Notes: a model not told the origin generated them from the letters alone. Counted from the stretch's first letter, positions 25,201-39,822 are shown. The stretch: 64,000 bases of DNA from Hirudinaria manillensis (GCA_034509925.1 CM067535.1:2663501-2727500); one strand, 5' to 3'. A program made the numbers and translations.

Positions 25201-28200
25201 TAATATAATTCATTGTTTTTTATTTTTAATTTTTTTAAATTTCCTATAATATCTTTTATTTCTAAAATCTAATTATTTCTGAAAACCTTCAGCAGAATTT
25301 ATAAATGAGTGCGTGGCGAATGAAATGATTTCTCAAATAATTCCTGGAATCATTTCTCAGAATTTATCTCGTATTTAAGATATTTACGATAATTAACGTT
25401 AAATTTGAGAAATTCATTCCAAAATCACGTCAATTCTGATAATTTAAGAATAAGAATTTAAATTCGAAAATAAAGTAAATACATTTAAATAAAGCTTAAA
25501 TTTAAATCTATTTTTGCTATATTTTCGTAATTTCTTTCGTAATTTTAAATAATTAAATTTGCAACAAAATAACATTCAAAAATAATAAGATTGGAATATA
25601 CATCAACTCGAAAATAACTGATGATTACCTGGATGATTTAAATAGTTGTAATATAATAAAATATAAAATCAATCGCCATATTTTTAATTCAAAAGTGATT
25701 ATTATATTATTCAATTAATAAACGTTATTATTATTATTGATTTTACAATAACAATAATAATATTAATATTAATATAATGTTATTACTTTATAATGCAATT
25801 ATAGTTATTGTTGACTCTGTCATTAGCGTTATTACTTTTTAGAAGCAATTGCCATTATCGCTCATTTTTCTTTTTAGCAAGAAGATGACGATGCCCGAGG
25901 GTTTTTATACGGCACTAACGCCGTCCGTTCACCCATTTCAAAAGGATGCGCAGAGTTGTGACGGGAATATTGTAGGAGTTTAATTGTTTGTCATCGTCTT
26001 TCTTTATATTTATATTCACAAAAAAAGCCATAATTTTTTTAGAAATGATTAAGATGGCATTTTTTTACTTGTTATATCTTTAATTAAGTAAATCGTTTTT
26101 CAAAAGAAAATTTAATTACAAAATAAAAAAAAACTATTTTAAGTCCTTATAGAACCATGCGTGACGTGTCGAGGCCGTTTTGGAAGAAACGATGAATAAT
26201 TATCGTCAGTGTGGTTATCATCTTTAGTGTCATTATCATTGTCACCTTAGGAACAACCATCGAGCTTCATTATTTATTTGTATTGGCTTTTCTAAATTTT
26301 CAAAATTGACAGATTAATGATTGTTAAACAGTTTGTTAGTTACAACAAGAGTTGGGTCAACAAAACAATAATAATAATAATAAAATTATAAAATAGCAAT
26401 CATCTTCATAAAAATTGGCCAGCCAAACTCCTGCTCTTCTGAATGAATTGGCGTTTGAAAAGCTCCATTGATATCCCGGACTTGATGGATGGAAACAGCT
26501 CATTCCAGGCCTGTGAGGCATTTTTTCTTAGCGTTACAGGACATAGGCGATGCCGGCATGCATCTGAGTCCAATGTCCAATCAGTCCGCTTGCTTGCTGA
26601 TGCTCAGCAAATGAGATTGAAGTCTTAACTTACTGTTCCTTAATCCGATGTCATGAATTTTAAAATTGTTATAAAAAAAATATGCTCCTCGGAAAATTCG
26701 TGGATTTTCTTACTTAAATCCAATCGAACTCGTCAGAGAAAAATTCCTTTGTGTGGACAGACATTCTGGGATTACTGGTGATGGCCGAGCCATTGATGAT
26801 GACGATGATGAGACGTAAACGATTAAGCTTACGAAGACGGCATAAACATCAGGAAAAAGGCATCAGCGTCATCAATTTATCCTACCTTCAGAATCTATCC
26901 CCAACAACCATAACCATGCTCCTAACGTTGTAACGTAGTTTCTCGGAACAGACCAATCATTTTAAAGGAGTTTATTTTGACAGTCAATAATTTCAGTCAA
27001 CGAAAAATTCAACAGCAAAATGCTTTTTCTTCAAACTCACGTTACCGCTGAACATTCTCTTATTTTTAGTGAAAAATGACAAATGAATTACTAAAATGGA
27101 GATTCATAAATGAATAATGAAAAATGTTCGTGGAAATAAACAAAGACAAAAATAATTGATAATCGACGGTAATGAAAAGACGTTTCCGACATGGTTCATT
27201 AAGGACATTTTACAATTTCACGGTTAAATATTTTAGTGAAAATTTTAGCTTTTATTATCTTTAATAATAAAAAAACAGACAACAAAAATATCAATGGGAT
27301 ATTAGATAGAAATCAAGACCCCAATTTCCCTATTCAAAAAAATAAAATTTTAAATATGGCATATTAAATGTTTTCCGGCCATAACCAAAAAGCTCTCATA
27401 ATCGCCTATCAATTTTATTCATCCTGTTTTATCCCGTGTTTGTGGAGGCCTATTTTCTCGACCTTAAATGACCTGAAAAAGTCCTTTTCTTCCACAATCT
27501 TTTTTCTGATGGCCGTGCTTTTGGAAGTGGCATTTCGAACGCTTTGGACAGGTGCATTCGCATCGTTTGTGTGTGTTAATTTTAAGTCTCTATAGGCAAA
27601 TATTTTTTCAGGAAATATGGTAACATGATTGAATTGCCTACGTTTAAAAATAAATTGATAAATTATTATAAAACGGTGAAATGTTAGATGTAGATCGTAG
27701 ATTTTGCGATTTTGAGAAATGTGGCTTCAGTTTAGAAGGCATTTTTTGTTAGCTCAAAATTTATTTTTTGTTTATTCTCAAAATTTTGTGATTCAAAGAT
27801 TGTTATATTTTATTTTCTTCATTGCTGTTTAGTGGAGTAAATTTGTGGCCAAAGACTTTTAAGACATTAACTACGGATTATTTAAACAATAAAAACTAGG
27901 AAACTGGCAAATACGTTCTTAAAAATCTTTAAAGATATTAAACACATCAGGTCGTCCCAAATCAATGTTTATTATTTATACTTAGATAATATATGTCTAC
28001 GGTTTCATAAAGGTGGTATGCTCGTCTATGTTTGGAGCGGTGATTGATTTTGTTTTCGCAGTTTCCCGGTCAATTATAAATAAAAATATCCTGATAAGCA
28101 AATGCTGAAGCTTATCGGTTTGCAAGAGTGAGTGTCAACGAATGAAACTTGAATAAGTTCAACATTAGTCTGTACATGTATGTAACATATTTTCATTGCT

Positions 28201-28488
28201 TCTGGAGTGGTCTGTGCTTTTTGTTATAGTGAGGTAGTAATGATATAAGTTTTTATTATTACAGAAGGTAATCAAGTTTATTGCACAGTATGCCATTGTA
28301 CTATATTCTGATTTTTTTGGGATGCTGCAATACGATTTTTTTTTCAAAAACAAAATAAATAAAAAGATTCTCTTAAATACACAACAGTCTGAATTTCCTA
28401 GAAAACGCATTCTGTAACCAGCTTGTGCCATAAATGGTGCATTGATTTTGATTGCATTTATTTTATTTAATTTAGTTTTAATTTTTAG
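22295..28488. other. Large intergenic region, GPCR1 to INTS2
   Basis: 6.2 kb, very AT-rich, with short ATT/TTA tracts and a (GAT)n run near 22965-22980. Short open frames (for example 23337-23573, 26443-26628, 27368-27595) lack splice support or recognisable domains. It presumably holds 5' regulatory DNA of both divergent genes. Confidence 0.4.
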
Positions 28489-31400
28489 ATGGCATTAAGT
28501 TCGGCAAGTATTTGTCCTGTATCACCCGGAGTATTTTCAGGTTAAATATTATATTTTCAGAAATGCATAAATATGTATAAACTTTGCCCGTTACTTTGTT
28601 TTGCTAAAATCCTGTTTTAATTTAAGAATGCTTATTGGCATCCAGACTGTAGGATATCTTATATCTTAATTTGTGGCATTAATAGTTGAGATTAGGCATA
28701 AAAATTTGCTTAAGAACTGCATTGCAAACATTGACAATTTGTCCAAATGTTAAATTACATTAACTAAAGCAATGATGCTTTACTTCTAAATATTTATTCA
28801 TTGTCAGGTATACAGAATGTGGATGTGCAGAGTTTGTCTTGCTTTAGTGAGAGAGAATTAAGGCCCATCATTCCAAGTTTGGTCAGGATGTCGCTATGTT
28901 CTCCAGTCGATACCACTGAAAGTTGGGGAAAGCAGAGGAAGATTATCCTAAAGTCTCTCACAGGCATGAAAGCAGTAAACAATCTTGTCAGCTTGCTCTC
29001 CATTGACTTTAGGGATTTGGAACAGGATGTTTCAAAGGAGAAGAAACTCACTGAAAATTTGTCGAGCAATCTCAGAGAGAGTCTAACTATAAATAAATCA
29101 GGAAGGGGTTTGGCTTTGGAGTTTGAAAAATCAGAAGCACCTCAAAAGTTGAGGCTTCTAATTTCCGAAATGTTGTTCATTTATTCCCAAATCAGGGAGC
29201 CGAGAGACACGTTTTATGAAAGGTCCTCGGAGTTGTTCGACAGCGAAATTTTCCACGAGGAAATTTCTGACATCCTTTGCATCATTCGGGCCGAATTGCC
29301 TTCTCTCTTCTCCATAACCGAGATGGCCGAAGCCCTCATGCATGTCTCGAATGGAGCTTGGCTTCTCTGTCGCCTCGTTGCAAATAACCCTGACAGTTTT
29401 CTCGAGGTCTGCACCCAGCTCATCAGTTCGGGTCCATCTCTGGACGAAGAATCTCTGAGTAGCATTCGACGTTCCCAGGTTTTGACGATGTTGTGCGACA
29501 TGTGTCCTTCCTATCTGCTCGTCGTTAGGTCCATGTGTGTCGAACATTGCAGGCTGGCCGGTTTGGCTCTGACCTTGACTCTCAAGTACTGCGAGAGGGA
29601 GAAGACTTCTTGCGATTCGGTCAGCAGGACTGTAGTCTTCATCATGGGTCTGCTCTTCGACCACGAGATCGGAGTGCGGACTTGGTTCGCCCAGTTCATC
29701 AGGAATGGAGACCAGAAGAAGAATCCCAGGTCGTCTGTTTCAATTTTGAGAGAAAAACTACTGAAAGAGTTAAAAGAAAGCCTGCAGGACCTGAGTGCAG
29801 AGTCTAAGATCATCAAAGGCTGTGCTTTCATCAGGCTGTACAGCGCCCTCAGGTGCATCGCTGGCGTCAAGTTCTCGGCAGATGAAAATAACACCCTTTT
29901 GCAACTGGTCACCGTGCAACCTCCCCTGAAGGGTTCTGGAACAAGGTTTATCTCCCTAGGACTGTGCTTCTTGCTGGCTTGCCCCCACCTGATCACGACA
30001 GATCAACAAGAGGCAGAGGTCATCGTCTGGTTGAATTGGCTGGTTAAGAACAGAGAACTTTATCAGCAGGAGGAAGGTGATGGCTCCTCCTTTTCTGAGA
30101 TGCTGTTGCTGATTGCCATACATTTCCATGGCAGCCAAAACACTGCCATCTCTGACTTGGTGGGCACCACACTTGGAATGAAAGCCCATGTGAAGGCCAG
30201 TGCTCTGGCTAAAATGAAGAACATTTTCACTCTTCAGGTTTTCACTGAGCAGGTTTGAATTGGTTAATTTGTTTTTATTGTTAACTAGTTTTCTCCAATT
30301 GTTATTTTGTTTCTCCAACTGTGATTAGTTAGATTTGAAATTGTATAATATCATGTTTTATTATGGATTTCAACTTTTTTGTCTTTCTATAGGTTGTTGC
30401 AGCACTCGCTGTGAAGGTTCCTGTGACGGCAAATCTCAACGGAAAGATGAAGGGATTTCTGCCCATTCACTGCATACATAGTCTGTTGAAGAGTAGGACC
30501 TTTTCAAAGCATAGAGTTTCAATCAAGGACTGGATTTGTCGGCAGATTAACGAATGCTCGCTGCCAATCCACCCCGTGATGCCCCATCTCATCGAAGTCT
30601 TTACCAATTCTGTCCTTCTGCCACATGCCAAAATTGACAGATCAAACGAACCTATATCTGAAGTTGACATGTGTGCCATATTTGACTCGCTAGTCGATCG
30701 CAATGATGATTCCTCTTTGGCAACAAAACTGGTTTATCTCCTGTACATTCTCTTGTATCAGGATGTTCTCATCAACAACATGGCAACCATTACAAATAGC
30801 AGAAGGAAGGTGTTGCACTACAATCAGTCATTTATCAACCAACTTCCAATTAGATATCTTCTCCATTTGGCTCAGTCCAGAAGTTCTGAATTGGCAGGCA
30901 TGTATTCTACGTTGCTGAATCTCGTGGCAACTCACCATCATCACCTGTGTCTTGTCAATGATTGGCTAGACTGTGGCGAGATCATCACCCAATGTGAGCT
31001 TCAAGAAGTTCAGAACGCCCTCTCAGAAATCCCCATCACCTGCAACCCGGAAACTCTTGCCGAGGCCATAGGCATACTTCCAAAAAACCCTAGTCTTTGT
31101 GCCATTCTAATGGAAAAGATTTCCGTCGAACCGTCAGAAAATCTGTTACCGTATTTCAACGTTCTCATAGAAAATCTGTTGGTTTTTCTTGAGGACAATG
31201 TTCCAAGAAGGTGCCAAGACCTGGTTTTAACCATTTGGAACAAAGTGAATGTTGTTAGTCCCAATCTGAAACTTTCAACCATCAATGCCCTCAGACCGGC
31301 ATCCACTCTCAACCTGTATTCCTTGGAGGAAGTGACCAAAGATCCTCTGATCGTTCTTCGCTGTGACCCTAGAGTGTTCAGATGTCCTCCATTTGTCGAG

Positions 31401-32255
31401 ATGATTCTCAGTACTTTGAACTGCTTCTTGCAAATGTCAAAATCTTTTCTCAGCAGCTTTATGGCTGCGGGCTCGGCCGGAAGTGGCAATCAAAATCTCG
31501 CCACGAACGATCAAGAAGAGTTGAGGATAACTTTGATAGCTGCCCAGGAAAGCGCTGCCATTCAGATCCTGCTCGAGAGTTGCTTACCTTCTGGAGCACA
31601 AGATGAATTTTTGCTCTCAAATCTGAGAGAAGTCCAATGTCTCATCTGCACCCACATTCACCAGAGATTTATTCTAGACACCAGCCTGGCCAAGTTGATT
31701 CACTTTCAGGGCTATCCGATGCGCCTGATTCCACTCACGGTCGCAGGCATTCCTTCCATGCACATCTGTCTCGACTTCCTGCCTGAGCTGATATCACAGC
31801 CTCAACATGCGAAACTCTGCTTTGCGATCAGATTGACGTCGTATCTCGGCCTCCACTACTCGATCCCCAAAACGATGGCGGTGGCAAAGCTTTGCATCAA
31901 CGTCATGTCCACTCTGCTGCCCGTACTTTCCAGAGCTCACAGGGTGTCTTTCTACTACATCATTTTGCCTGATCTGGTGAGGTTCTGCACGGCGTTTCCG
32001 GTACTGTGCGATGATGCCGTGGCTTTTCTTTCCCATTTGGCACGTGTGATGAGTTGCGAAGCATCAGGAGAGGCCATCCATGGCGAAGTGGGAGAGGAGG
32101 AGATTCTGGAAGATCCAGATGCAAATTTTGATTTTTCTCAAGACCACGAAGCTCTCACTAACTCCACCCCGACAAACTTGTTGCAGAGAATTTATAAAAC
32201 AATCACTCTGATTACCAGCTCTACGGCACTTTTGAAGGTCAAAATGGTTGTTTGA
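28489..32255 (+). CDS. INTS2: Integrator complex subunit 2
   Basis: Three coding exons, 28489-28540, 28808-30252 and 30393-32255, give 1,119 aa, close to the usual length of about 1,200 aa. INTS2 is a helical-repeat scaffold of the nuclear Integrator complex, which cleaves snRNA 3' ends and attenuates promoter-proximal transcription with RNA polymerase II. Segments matching the family include LLSIDFRDLEQDVSKE, VRTWFAQFIRNGDQ, GFLPIHCIHSLLKSRTFSKH, DPLIVLRCDPRVFRCPP, LIHFQGYP and VAGIPSMHICLDF. The short first exon (starts MALSSASICPVSPG) is supported by phase and position but is the least certain part. An AATAAA at 32315-32320 ends the gene. The 3' end converges on ZFR. It lies in the unique core between the inverted GPCR copies. 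Confidence 0.96.
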
Positions 32256-32305
32256 CTTGAATGTGGGCATCTAAAACATCGTGATATACATTGACACTGA
32301 ACAAA

Positions 32306-32320
32306 TTTATTTGCAATAAA
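32306..32320. terminator. Adjacent convergent poly(A) signals of INTS2 and ZFR
   Basis: AATAAA on the + strand at 32315-32320 (INTS2) and AATAAA on the - strand at 32306-32311 (ZFR) lie 3 bp apart. Cleavage downstream of each would make the two mRNAs overlap at their 3' ends. Confidence 0.65.
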
Positions 32321-32509
32321 GTTGGTTTTAATATTCAGATTAAAAATTAAATTTTGTTTTCTCTTAAATTATCAAGATATATATTTCAACAAGAGATCAC
32401 TTAAGGTCTTAAGGATTAATACTCTTATTAACAAATTAACAGAATTAAAACATGGTCAAGTTCGGGGAATTCGGAATAGAGCCCGAATTGGAAGCACTCA
32501 TTTGGTCCT

Positions 32510-35500
32510 TTACGTTTCTGTTTTGCTTTTCTTGGCTGGGGGCTGGTCGCACCCGTCCAGACCCTCATTGTTCGTATCTATTCTTTCGCGGCCCGTCTTG
32601 CCGGAATCATCTGCGGTTACTATCGAATTCCCTTCATCAGCTTTATGTTCTTTTGTCGGCAGTTCTTCTGCTTTGGAGTCTGGCTTCTGAGGATAGAGGA
32701 CCTCCTTCATCTCCCCGGAAGAGATTCTACTTATCAGGTGCTGTTTAGTAAATGAATAAAATTCTTAATTATGTATTTCCGTGATATTATTATGAATTGT
32801 ATTAACAATTAGACCTATAGGAGTAACTGGGTATATGTATTGTGGTCATTCATGAAATTAATATGTGATAGAATATAGAATAGTTCATTGGAGTCCATCT
32901 TACCTGGGCTAATCTCATGGCATCTTCTTTCTCCTGGTCAGTAAGGTGTTTCAGAAACTGTATTATCTCATCAGCTGATGCTTCTTGTGCTTTCTTGTCC
33001 CTAGGTTCACTTTCGTCTGCTTTTTTTCCAGCTTCGTCACTACGTGATGCCTCGTCATCATCATTGGACTTAATGTGTAGCTTGGAAGTAAGCAGTTCCA
33101 AGGACTTTTGGAGTATCATTCCTGGTCCTCTTTGACCATCAATTTTGATGGTGAAAGCTACCATACGTTCTATGATCTAAATGAAATTGGGAACAGAAGA
33201 AAATAATAATGACATGAACAAATTGAATACTAATGGAGTATTTACTTATTACTTCTTAGGATTATTTTAAATAAATTAATGTGTAAGTAAATTGAGATAT
33301 TTTTACCATAGAAAAATAAAATATGAAGAGCTAGATAATTAGTTGAAATCCAAAGTCTAAAGTATACCTCGTCAGTTAGGCAACTGAATTCTTTGTTAGA
33401 ATTCCTGAGATCTTTGAGAACTCTGATGACCAACACACATGATGGCAGTGGATTGGCTTTGGCCTGGAGCAATGCAGTAATAAAGAGATTTAATAAATAA
33501 TTATAGAAAAGTATAGAATAAGTGCAAATCTCTATTTTTAAAAAAATAATGATAAACATTTGAACTGAGGACAAAATGATACCTGGAACCACTTTGTTTG
33601 ATCAAGGGAATTGAGATGCTCAAGACAAGTCTCCTGTTTGAGCCTGTCCCCATCACTGTCAGCTTTTCCTATTTCCTTTGCTTCAAAGAATAAAAGAAAA
33701 AAATAAATAAAACCAATTACTTTAAACCTCATTACACTTTTATTTTATAAAATCAATATTTAGATATGTCTGTCTTGAATATAAGACATAATAGAAGATA
33801 ACAACTAGCTATGTAGTGACAAAGCAATGTATAATTTCAATACATGAGGAGGAAAAAGAGGTTACTTCCAATACCTTCTCTGACGTAATGCGACGAGATG
33901 AGAATGTTACATCGGACAAGAGGCTGCCACAAATTCTCGAGGACTATGAGATCCTCTTCGTTGGAAATACTCAACTTGAATTCTGTCCAATTGTCTTTGG
34001 TGTTTTTCTGGAAAAATTAAAATGGCCAATGAAATTCCCTGAGATCCAGGATAGAGACCATTCCAAAAAGACAATTCATATTATTAATAGATTACCATTA
34101 TTATGATAATTCATATTATTAATAGATCACTATTATTACGATAATTCATATTATTAATAAATTACTATTATTATGATAATTCATATTACTATTTTTCATC
34201 AAATGAATTCAAAGTAGAAATCAATTAAAACCATCATCAGCCTCGTGAATACCTGTGTCCAACACATCAATTTGCAATAATTTATCAGCCAAATAGAAAT
34301 TTTCACCTCTCTCAGGATTTCAAGTTCATCGTAGATGGATCTGACCAGGGATCTTGTCGGCCAATCACGTGTCAAAACGAGAAGGTCACAGGAGAGGTCA
34401 TAGTGCAAGAGGAGACCTTTAGCCAGATTGCCAACTTTTACGATTGCTGAGATCAGCTTCTGCTTGGATCTGATAATTTATAACCACATAAATAAACTTT
34501 GAGAAGGAACTATTTGTCAAAAATTATGCCAACAAATTAATAACATCATCAGGTAATGAAAGTTAATGCAATTGTAATTGTAATGCCATCAACTCACTCG
34601 TCCACCAAGTTGTTCATAATCGTTCTCAGCCACCTGTCACAACTTCCAGAGACTTTCTGGACGGAACGAAACTGAAACATATTGGATTTAAAGAATTTAA
34701 AGAGATCCATTTGGAATTCATTTCTAAGCTTTTTACAAAACAATTTTTGATAAAAATAATTGATAAATCCAAAATATATTTTAAGGTAAGTAGCTGTTTA
34801 TTTGCTTAAATAAAAAACTTTTTTTTGTCAAGAACAAAACTTTCTGGAAGATTTCACACCGAATGTAATTGATGCAAACACAAAGCCACAGAAATTAACT
34901 AATCGTTACTAAACAAAAATAATAAACTTCTACCACTAGAAGGTTCCAACTTCCTAGGTAGCCTACTAACGTCATCTGCAGTGGGATAAATCAGCGAGTG
35001 CTTCTGCCTGACGCAGTCGTCGTCCTCCGTCTCCCGGGTCGTCGTCTTTTTGCTGGCACATTCGTTGGCAGATTTCTCGCCCACGAGATCGGTCCCGAAG
35101 CAAGGAAACACGAAACCCCCTCGGAAGGATCTTTGTGGCTCCATCGGTTGACCGAACAGCATGGCACCTCCAAACGATGACTTGCAGGAGGCTTTTAAAT
35201 CCTGACCGAATGCAATCCCTTCGCCTGCCATCCTTTGCTGCAGATTGCAAAACGACAGCATGGATATTAATAAATATTTGAAATAACAAAAAATTAAGGC
35301 GTAAAATCAAGATTTGAAGTTTAATATTAATGAAAAACGATTTAATGCTTCCTTCTGATTCCCTCGGCTAACCTCAGAAAGCATTCTGTGTTGTTGACTC
35401 TGCAGATGCAACCTCTTAGCATCGGGATTTGGAATATCAACCTTGCAGAGGTTACACACCACTCTCACAATGATGCCTTGAGAGTTCCTTATCTCCTCAA

Positions 35501-38188
35501 TAAATTCCTGGCCTGGTCATGATGTTTATTCAATTATTAACTATCAATTTAAAAATGTATTTGATAATGTAATGTTACCACTTACCTATTGGAGCATCCA
35601 TTGCATCAGCAAAACCTGATGTTGAAAAAATTAAATCCATTATTATTATTACATATTTTTTTTACATTAACAGACTGAAATGCCAGCTGTTTTCGACTCT
35701 AGATCATCATTTATACATTCACAACATAGATTATATGATCAATGATTCAAAAAAAAAAATTAGGAACAATGGATCACTCACTTCTCATCTTATCAAAACT
35801 CACTCCAAATTCTGAAAAAAGATTATTTTATTATTTTATCCATATGGTTATCACCATCACAACAACTGTTAATTTATTGGTATAAAATAAAAAAGATCAT
35901 TAAAACATCTTTGAAGAACACGTCATAGATATTTTCTGGTGACAAATGCTATACTAAATTGTCTAAGTGGTCATCAGATGACCCTTCATTTTGTTTAGAA
36001 ATAATAAATATTAAATAAAATAAAAAAATAAATTTTTATCTATGGCTTGTGTGCACCTGCTTTGAGTAACTTGCAATCAACTCACCTTCAGGGCGAGGCA
36101 TGGTCGGGGCCGTGAATCTTTTCCTGTGGTCATTGTTTATTCTGAGGATCTGTTAATTATTATTATCATTATTATTATTAATGTATTATTATTAATGTTA
36201 ATGATGACATTAAGTAATGACAAAGAAAATGTTTTCAGCATCACTAAGTAATTTCTGAAAGTCTTCAAGCCAAATGCAATGCTCGTGTTTCAATCAGCAC
36301 TTCAAAGGTATGCATTAAGCACGCACGGAACTTAAGACTTTAACTTTAAAAGAACTAAACATCCAAAATTGCAATCAACAGGCTTATTAAGTAATTAATT
36401 ACTAATCAGTTGATCACAATAAAGACACTCAACTCTTTGATGTTCCTCAGATTTTATGTGCTGTGCATAGACATCAGCACCTGGGCAGGTGATGTTACAC
36501 AACTGGCATGGGATCTCTTTTCTAGATGATGGTGGTGATGATGATGACGATGGTTGTGGTACCTGTGGATGCATCTGACTGGCTGATGGTAATGATGATG
36601 ACATAGACATAAATGGCTTTGGTTTTCTCGCCTCCTTCTCCCTCTGGACTTTGTGATCGGAACTGCCAAGATGGCTTGTAAAAGCCTGGAATTAGAATTA
36701 AAGAAAATTACTAAAAACATAATTTGAAAGTTTGCAGAAGAGCTTCAAACTAATTGATTGTTGACACCTCTCCGGTTTAAGTTGTGTTGGTAAAAGTTTA
36801 TCGCTAATCTCATCACTAAATTTCTCATGAGATCATAGGTAATAATAAATTTGCAGGCATTTCATGCACATATTCTAAATAGTTTCAAGATTTATAAGAA
36901 CAATTAAGCAATAATTGATAAAAAAACTCAATAATTAATAAAGTAAATATATATAGTCACTGACCAGTGAATTGGCATAGCTCACGTCACAGGTGGAGCA
37001 ATAGAACTTGGAATGTCCCGTTTGAGTAGCCGATCTGGAAGAGCAGTTCGAGGCACTTGAGTGACCCTCACCAACCCCTACTCTCTCATCATCTCTACTT
37101 CCACCACAACTGACAGCCTCGCCCTTTCTCTTCCCGACGCTATCATCTCCAAAATAGACAGACACCCCATCAGACACCGTCGAAGAACCCAAATTACCCG
37201 CACTCCTGCCGGAGGAGTTGTAGGCTCCCTGCTGCTGAATTTGCAAATGGATTTGGTGGGTGAGTTGCTGTTCGAATGCCTGTTGGAAGTGGTGCTGGAA
37301 ACGTTCCCATTGCTTCTTCTGGTTGTCATTTGAGAAGTCAATGCCGAACAGGGGCTCGGAATTCGACTGATCGACTCTTGCGGGTTCTCTGGACTGCTGG
37401 TCATAGTAAACAGAAGTGGCATCTTGCAGACTGTAATCACCATAAGAGGCTGAAAGTTTTCATTATTATTAATTAAAACGAGTTTTTTCTTTGTGAATTT
37501 AAATTTTGGGTATATCTTGACAATGCTTTTGCAAGCGGTACAATAATGCAGTCCAACCGTGACTAGATTTGGAAGTTAGCTGCTTGTAGTCATCAGATGG
37601 GACCGGAGCATAATAAGATTGGTCATAACTAGTACCAAAATCTTGTCCAAAGGACTGTTGACTATACTGGAGATTAATGAAATGATACCAACATGAATTT
37701 ACAAATTCAGATTATTTTACTAAATTTATAAATATGTAACTTCATAAGATTTTAGTTAGTATTAATAAAAAATATAAATTAAAATAATAATAGTACAATT
37801 CAACTAACTCCATTATCTGGCTGTGGATAGGTTTTATCAATGGCGGAGTAATAAGAAGGCTGGACATGGCTCTCACTTCTATTGTAGGATGAATCATGGC
37901 TGCTGATTTCGTAATCATAACAATTAACCTTACTATGTCGAATTACTAATTTAACTACGTATATTGCATATTACAACATAAGTAAAGAGCAATTATAAAA
38001 TTATAAGCTAAAAATGCGTAAGAAAGCCATAAAGCTTACTGCAAAAGTATAAACCAAAATATTGATCGATCATAATAGAAAACGAAGCACGCAAATTATA
38101 CAAAAAAGAAACTTTCAGCTTACCCAAAATTAGATGACATGCTTAATCCCGTATGGTAAAAGCCTCTATAGGAAGAATTGTTACTCAT
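32510..38188 (-). CDS. ZFR: Zinc finger RNA-binding protein with three U1-type C2H2 fingers and DZF domain
   Basis: Seventeen exons give 865 aa: 38124-38188, 37809-37902, 37564-37666, 36965-37449, 36434-36685, 36086-36149, 35782-35811, 35586-35615, 35373-35512, 34971-35237, 34598-34671, 34307-34469, 33875-34007, 33583-33680, 33368-33463, 32904-33176, 32510-32740. The N-terminus is Tyr/Ser/Gln-rich. Finger 1 (FYCSTCDVSYANS...AFTSHLGSSDH) spans an intron. Finger 2 is CQLCNITCPGADVYAQHIKS. Finger 3 is CNLCKVDIPNPDAKRLHLQS. The DZF dimerisation domain follows (QKHSLIYPTADD, NLAKGLLLHYDLS, LNSLDQTKWFQ, SCVLVIRVLKDLR, LTDQEKEDAMRLAQ), with an acidic/Lys-rich insert in the exon 32904-33176. The tail is basic (PPAKKSKTET). 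ZFR-type proteins bind double-stranded RNA and act in splicing, often with ILF2. STRBP/ILF3 relatives lack the three fingers, so ZFR is preferred. Confidence 0.94.
34075..34185. repeat. 35-bp tandem repeat in a ZFR intron
   Basis: Three near-identical copies of a unit beginning ATTCATATTATTAATAGAT, in the intron between exons 34307-34469 and 33875-34007. Confidence 0.85.
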
Positions 38189-39822
38189 TTTTGGCAATCA
38201 ATCGGCAGAAACAATAACAAAATAAAATATTTCGTCAAAATGGCGATTTTAAGTGCCGTACCTGGTGTAAAGCCTTTAATGTAAATTAAATTTACTGCTT
38301 TTACTTTTAAAACGTTAAATTTAATTTCTAACAAATTAAGTTTTGAAATTTCTTTTGTTAATAAATTTTTACTATTCCCGAAAAATTGTAAACACCTGGC
38401 AACAACATTTCAAGTTACAACACGAGTTACTGCTTATTCTCCATTATTTATTTCAAAAAGATTATTGGGCAATTATTTAGAAGGTTCATTACCAATAAAA
38501 AAGTTTCCAAGTTTCCAAATGGTTATTATTAATGATCGAAAAAGCTAACATTTAACATTATAATTTTTAAGAATTTCACGAAATTCATATCAACGTAAAG
38601 CCTTTAATCAAAAAAATTGTTATTAAAAGGAATTAAAAAAATAATAAGTCGCCAAAGTATGGCGTGCCGTGCGAGAGTGTTCTCCATGGAAAAGATAAAA
38701 GGACGTACCTGGAAATGATATTGAAGCAGCCGATTTAAAAATTAAAAAAAAAAAACAAGGAAAAAGTTTGAACTTTGTTCAATTTATGTGAAAATTAAAG
38801 GTTCGTTAATTTTCAGCTAAAATTTATTTAGAAATAAGATTTGATTCTATTCTTTAAAAGAATCTTTAAAGATTTACATGGGAAAAAAACAAATCCTTAC
38901 TTTCAACATTTTTAAAGATGTCCATTATTTTTTTTAAAAATCCAGGTATCAATGTTTCTGCTAATGCCGCTTCTTAGTCTGAAATCCAAACACACTCCAT
39001 TCCAAAGAAATATGTTTTTCTATTCTCTTAAGTTTTAAAACAATTTTCTTTTTGTTTGAGTTAAAGTGACCCAAGTCTTTTTATATATATTTTTTGCAGA
39101 AATTAAATGAATTTAGCAAAATAATGTTAAGCACCAATTTGGCCATAATTATATCTCGCTTGTGGCGAAAGATTTAACACTAATAGCTTTACATACAATC
39201 GAGTGCATGATGTAATTTAACAATGGGTTATACAGGCTTTTTTAAATAAATTAGAGATCTAACTAAATATTTATGAATTTATGTCATTTATGAATAAGTC
39301 AGATCGGAGGCGCGGCTTCCCTAATCATAAAATTAGGAATAATATTTCATTTTATAATATCTAAGCAACAAAAAAAACATATCTAAATAGTTTAGCATAA
39401 TTTAAAATGGAGCAGTTTTAAGATAATTGGAAAATTAATCAATTAGAAATAATCTGCTCACTAATTGCAAGTAATTGTATAAAACCAGTTTCTACACTTT
39501 TAAGTTTCTAAAATATGGTCATGATGGATGGATGGATGAACACAGGCTCGGATATACTTGGTTTGGCCAATGATTCTAACAAGCCTTGCTGTGACGTGTG
39601 TAAATGAGAAAAAGATTGCACATCACAATCGCGAAGGCTCAAAGATTTGTTGTATTATAGGAACATTTTCATAGGAAATTATCTCTTCCCAAGAAAAATA
39701 AACCGAGCCATAATTGAAAGAAAGATTGTGAAACGTTATTTCCATATATTTTATTTTCAGCTATGAAAACGAAACTCGGTGGATGAAGCGTATATAAACA
39801 GTTAGCTTTTAAAAGAGGCATC
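38189..39822. other. Intergenic upstream of ZFR
   Basis: AT-rich; includes the ZFR promoter side. A short (GGAT)n run lies near 39525-39538. No coding signal seen. Confidence 0.4.

Noticed and set aside
29158-31489. Antisense open frames of up to 168 codons
   Set aside because: They overlie the INTS2 exons, which match the family throughout. They have no domains of their own.
34899-35310. Alternative frames across the ZFR exon 34971-35237
   Set aside because: Only one frame gives the DZF-start motif QKHSLIYPTADD and keeps phase with the neighbouring exons.
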